A DNA stretch of 64,000 nucleotides. Origin: Echiichthys vipera. Lineage: Eukaryota; Chordata; Actinopteri; Perciformes; Trachinidae. Where the stretch lies: NCBI GenBank assembly GCA_963691815.1, contig OY829667.1:14503418-14567417 (forward strand). The letters are read 5' to 3'. Of the stretch, positions 62,401 to 64,000 are shown one piece after another. Position 1 is the first letter of the stretch, and every line of letters starts with the position of its first letter. Made by a program: the position numbers and the translations under genes. The notes below the pieces were generated by a model. It worked only from the letters and a program-made list of their open reading frames with translations, searched no databases and was not told the origin of the DNA.

Positions 62401-62899
62401 AAGATTCAAATGGACTGGGGAAATCCAGCTATCATAAGCACAGAAATTACAATATTCTTCTGTCTGTTGAGACAAGCTGAGATGCCAGATGTCCTTAGGC
62501 ACATAAAAGATTCACAGAAGTATGTTTGCGTTGACAGAGCACAGCAAACAATCGTACAAATGTAGTCGTATGGTAATAATGGTATGCAGTAGCAGCCTTA
62601 TCGGATACGTTTGTTCACTCTCTCTCTCTCTCTTCCTTTGCAGCCATGTCTTCCCCTTCTCCTTGTTCTTCAGAGAGCACTGAGGGCGGGGGTAGAGAGA
62701 CAGGAGGTCTCACTGGTTCCAGTCGTGGAAACTCACTGGGGTTTGTTTAGTTAAAAGTCCTGCAGTGGGAACCAAAGGGTGTTGTGATTTGTTTTTTTGT
62801 CTTTTTCAGGAATTATATTTCGTAGACTTGTTTGTTCTCATTTTTGCTGTTGTTCAATTATCAATGGAGGGTCAGCTTTTTGCTGTTGCTCCTTATTGA
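54804..62899 (+). CDS. majin: Majin, membrane-anchored junction protein
   Basis: Nine coding exons: 54,804-54,904, 56,026-56,074, 56,236-56,311, 56,723-56,833, 58,550-58,584, 58,872-59,011, 60,303-60,369, 61,985-62,161 and 62,810-62,899; 281 residues. The N-terminal domain (about 1-112) carries FSFPFPETR, FKFKIRAG, VLGNLDSLQPF, HFNVFPYKKQW and YPFSLILYLE, which match mammalian MAJIN. A basic cluster SKRRKRD (140-146) could be a nuclear or DNA-binding signal. A run of 12 Glu lies at 220-231. The last exon gives a hydrophobic segment (about 254-271, LYFVDLFVLIF...). Known role: with TERB1 and TERB2 it links telomeres to the inner nuclear membrane in meiotic prophase. Intron 1 has a GC donor. 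Alternative end: donor at 62,157 to an exon at 62,644-62,683, giving 263 residues with a weaker C-terminal hydrophobic part. Confidence 0.88.
56585..56675 (-). mobile_element. short interspersed repeat (family B), minus-sense copy in majin intron 3
   Basis: The reverse complement of the 40,485-40,570 core (gtgccaaatcataac, gttatctcaggac), ending in a (TTGAA)n run at 56,648-56,673. Confidence 0.6.
57150..57500 (+). mobile_element. decayed Harbinger-type fragment, second copy (majin intron 4)
   Basis: It matches 20,620-20,945 along its length. The Myb/SANT-like motif WFDAEVECLLRIWSD is still readable at about 57,415-57,465, but no start or continuing frame is intact. Same orientation as majin. 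Confidence 0.5.
57590..57735 (-). mobile_element. dispersed non-autonomous element (family A), minus-sense copy
   Basis: The reverse complement contains gaccaatcagagcagactgg and tttttcaggagg and cttaaagagacaggcgct, matching 19,050-19,190. Confidence 0.55.
57736..58225. mobile_element. probable further dispersed repeat in majin intron 4
   Basis: The words ccgccatcttgcttccggg and gagtccccatagacctccat are recognised from common fish repeats. No other copy is present in the window to confirm it. Confidence 0.35.
59349..59405. repeat. (CA)n microsatellite in majin intron 6
   Basis: About 57 bases of pure CA. Confidence 0.95.
60370..61984 (+). other. majin intron 7, non-coding
   Basis: No exon is recognised. 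Phases of exons 7 and 8 join cleanly, so nothing is missing between them. Confidence 0.5.
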
Positions 62900-62910
62900 T
62901 ACCATTAGCA

Positions 62911-63164
62911 AATAAATATTGTTACGTCCTTGTTTCCATTGGTTGTTTTTGTGCTTTTATGTCGTTTTATATTGTCCCATTATAGATGGAGACCTTGCTA
63001 TCACCTTGCCTCACATTATTGTTTTCATAGCGTCACCTGCAATAACTGGATCCGCTCGTGTCCTTCTTTTTTTGCACAGTCCTCTTTTTTACAATGATCA
63101 TTGGATGTGACTACTGTTTCTTCTGGATTTACATTCATGAGCGCCACCTGACAAATCCAATAAA
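62911..63164 (+). terminator. majin: majin poly(A) signals
   Basis: AATAAA is at 62,911-62,916, only 12 bases after the stop of the preferred model, and again at 63,159-63,164. The second gives a more usual 3' UTR length. Confidence 0.45.
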
Positions 63165-63395
63165 ACAGCAGTGTCTCTTTTATTTCTGTTTCCCATCTTA
63201 AATTCTGCTACATTTAACTTTCCTTTTCCTCTGTGACACCATCTGCATTTGATTTTTTTTCCTATATATGGTTCCCAGTTGAGAGACCCTTTTCTTTAAC
63301 CACATTTCTTGTGTTTTAACGCAGTTTTTGTTTTTGTAATGTAAAATGTCAAGAAGCAGGAACCAGCACATCGAACTGCTTACATCTCTACTCTC

Positions 63396-63534
<139 letters not shown>

Positions 63535-63626
63535 TCAGAAGGGCACACCTTGAGCTTCAGTGAGTATCACCTTGTGGAAACTCCACTTTCCTCCTGTCAA
63601 TCTAAATCAGCTAAATGTTCTCTCTA

Positions 63627-63628
<2 letters not shown>

Positions 63629-63689
<61 letters not shown>
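63629..63689. repeat. (GT)n microsatellite
   Basis: About 60 bases of pure GT, followed by a short GA run. Confidence 0.95.
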
Positions 63690-63697
<8 letters not shown>

Positions 63698-63813
63698 CTT
63701 TAGATGAAAACACAAACTTTTGTATATTTAGAGCTGATGTTTGGCATCTATCGCAAATATGTAACAACAACAAAAAACATTTAAAATATCTGGTAATTGA
63801 TTAACTTTATTAA

Positions 63814-63850
63814 AGTGTGTGTGTGTGTGTGTGTTTGTGTGTGTGTGTGG
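63814..63850. repeat. short (GT)n microsatellite
   Basis: About 37 bases of GT with one TTT interruption. The remainder to the window end shows nothing recognisable. Confidence 0.9.
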
Positions 63851-64000
63851 CTGCCTGCAGGCTTGTGTCTATGCATGCATGCACATGTTTATATATGGGG
63901 GTAAATGGGTCAACTGGACTAATACATCGTCTTAGAAACAGGAAAACTTTGCCTAATCCTCTCCTTATATTGTCATAGAGCCCAAAATAACACACACACA

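Overview
The window looks like a piece of a teleost (probably percomorph) fish chromosome. The grounds are split genes with GT-AG introns and no operons, very many long (CA)n, (GT)n, (CT)n and (TA)n tracts, remnants of fish-type non-LTR retrotransposons and MITEs, and proteins that read as vertebrate Bad and Majin. The species cannot be told from the sequence.

Layout. About 1-40,700 (two thirds of the window) contains no coding exon I can support. It holds microsatellites, decayed mobile elements, polypurine stretches, a possible non-coding first exon on the minus strand near 24,905-25,560, and several AT-rich stretches that look like conserved non-coding elements. About 40,740-46,350 is bad (+ strand): a CpG-rich promoter, a non-coding first exon, three coding exons and a long 3' region. 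About 46,300-53,840 is a head-to-tail tandem duplication of a five-exon aldo-keto reductase gene (- strand); both copies are open, and the duplicated unit also carries promoter and downstream flank. About 54,804-62,899 is majin (+ strand, nine coding exons), the membrane-anchored junction protein that tethers meiotic telomeres to the nuclear envelope. From 62,900 to 64,000 there is majin 3' sequence and three (GT)n tracts.

The genes do not form a pathway. Bad is a BH3-only apoptosis sensitiser, the reductases are NADPH-dependent carbonyl reductases, and Majin is meiotic. In human, BAD and MAJIN both lie on 11q13, so their nearness here fits conserved synteny. The bad and reductase genes converge tail to tail. 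The distal reductase and majin diverge from a shared GC-rich stretch with several CCAAT motifs.

No clearly new biological system was found. The most useful points are the reductase duplication with replacement-rich divergence, the exon model of majin (a GC-AG intron and two possible C-termini, only one with a good membrane segment), and several families of dispersed repeats with two or three copies inside the window.
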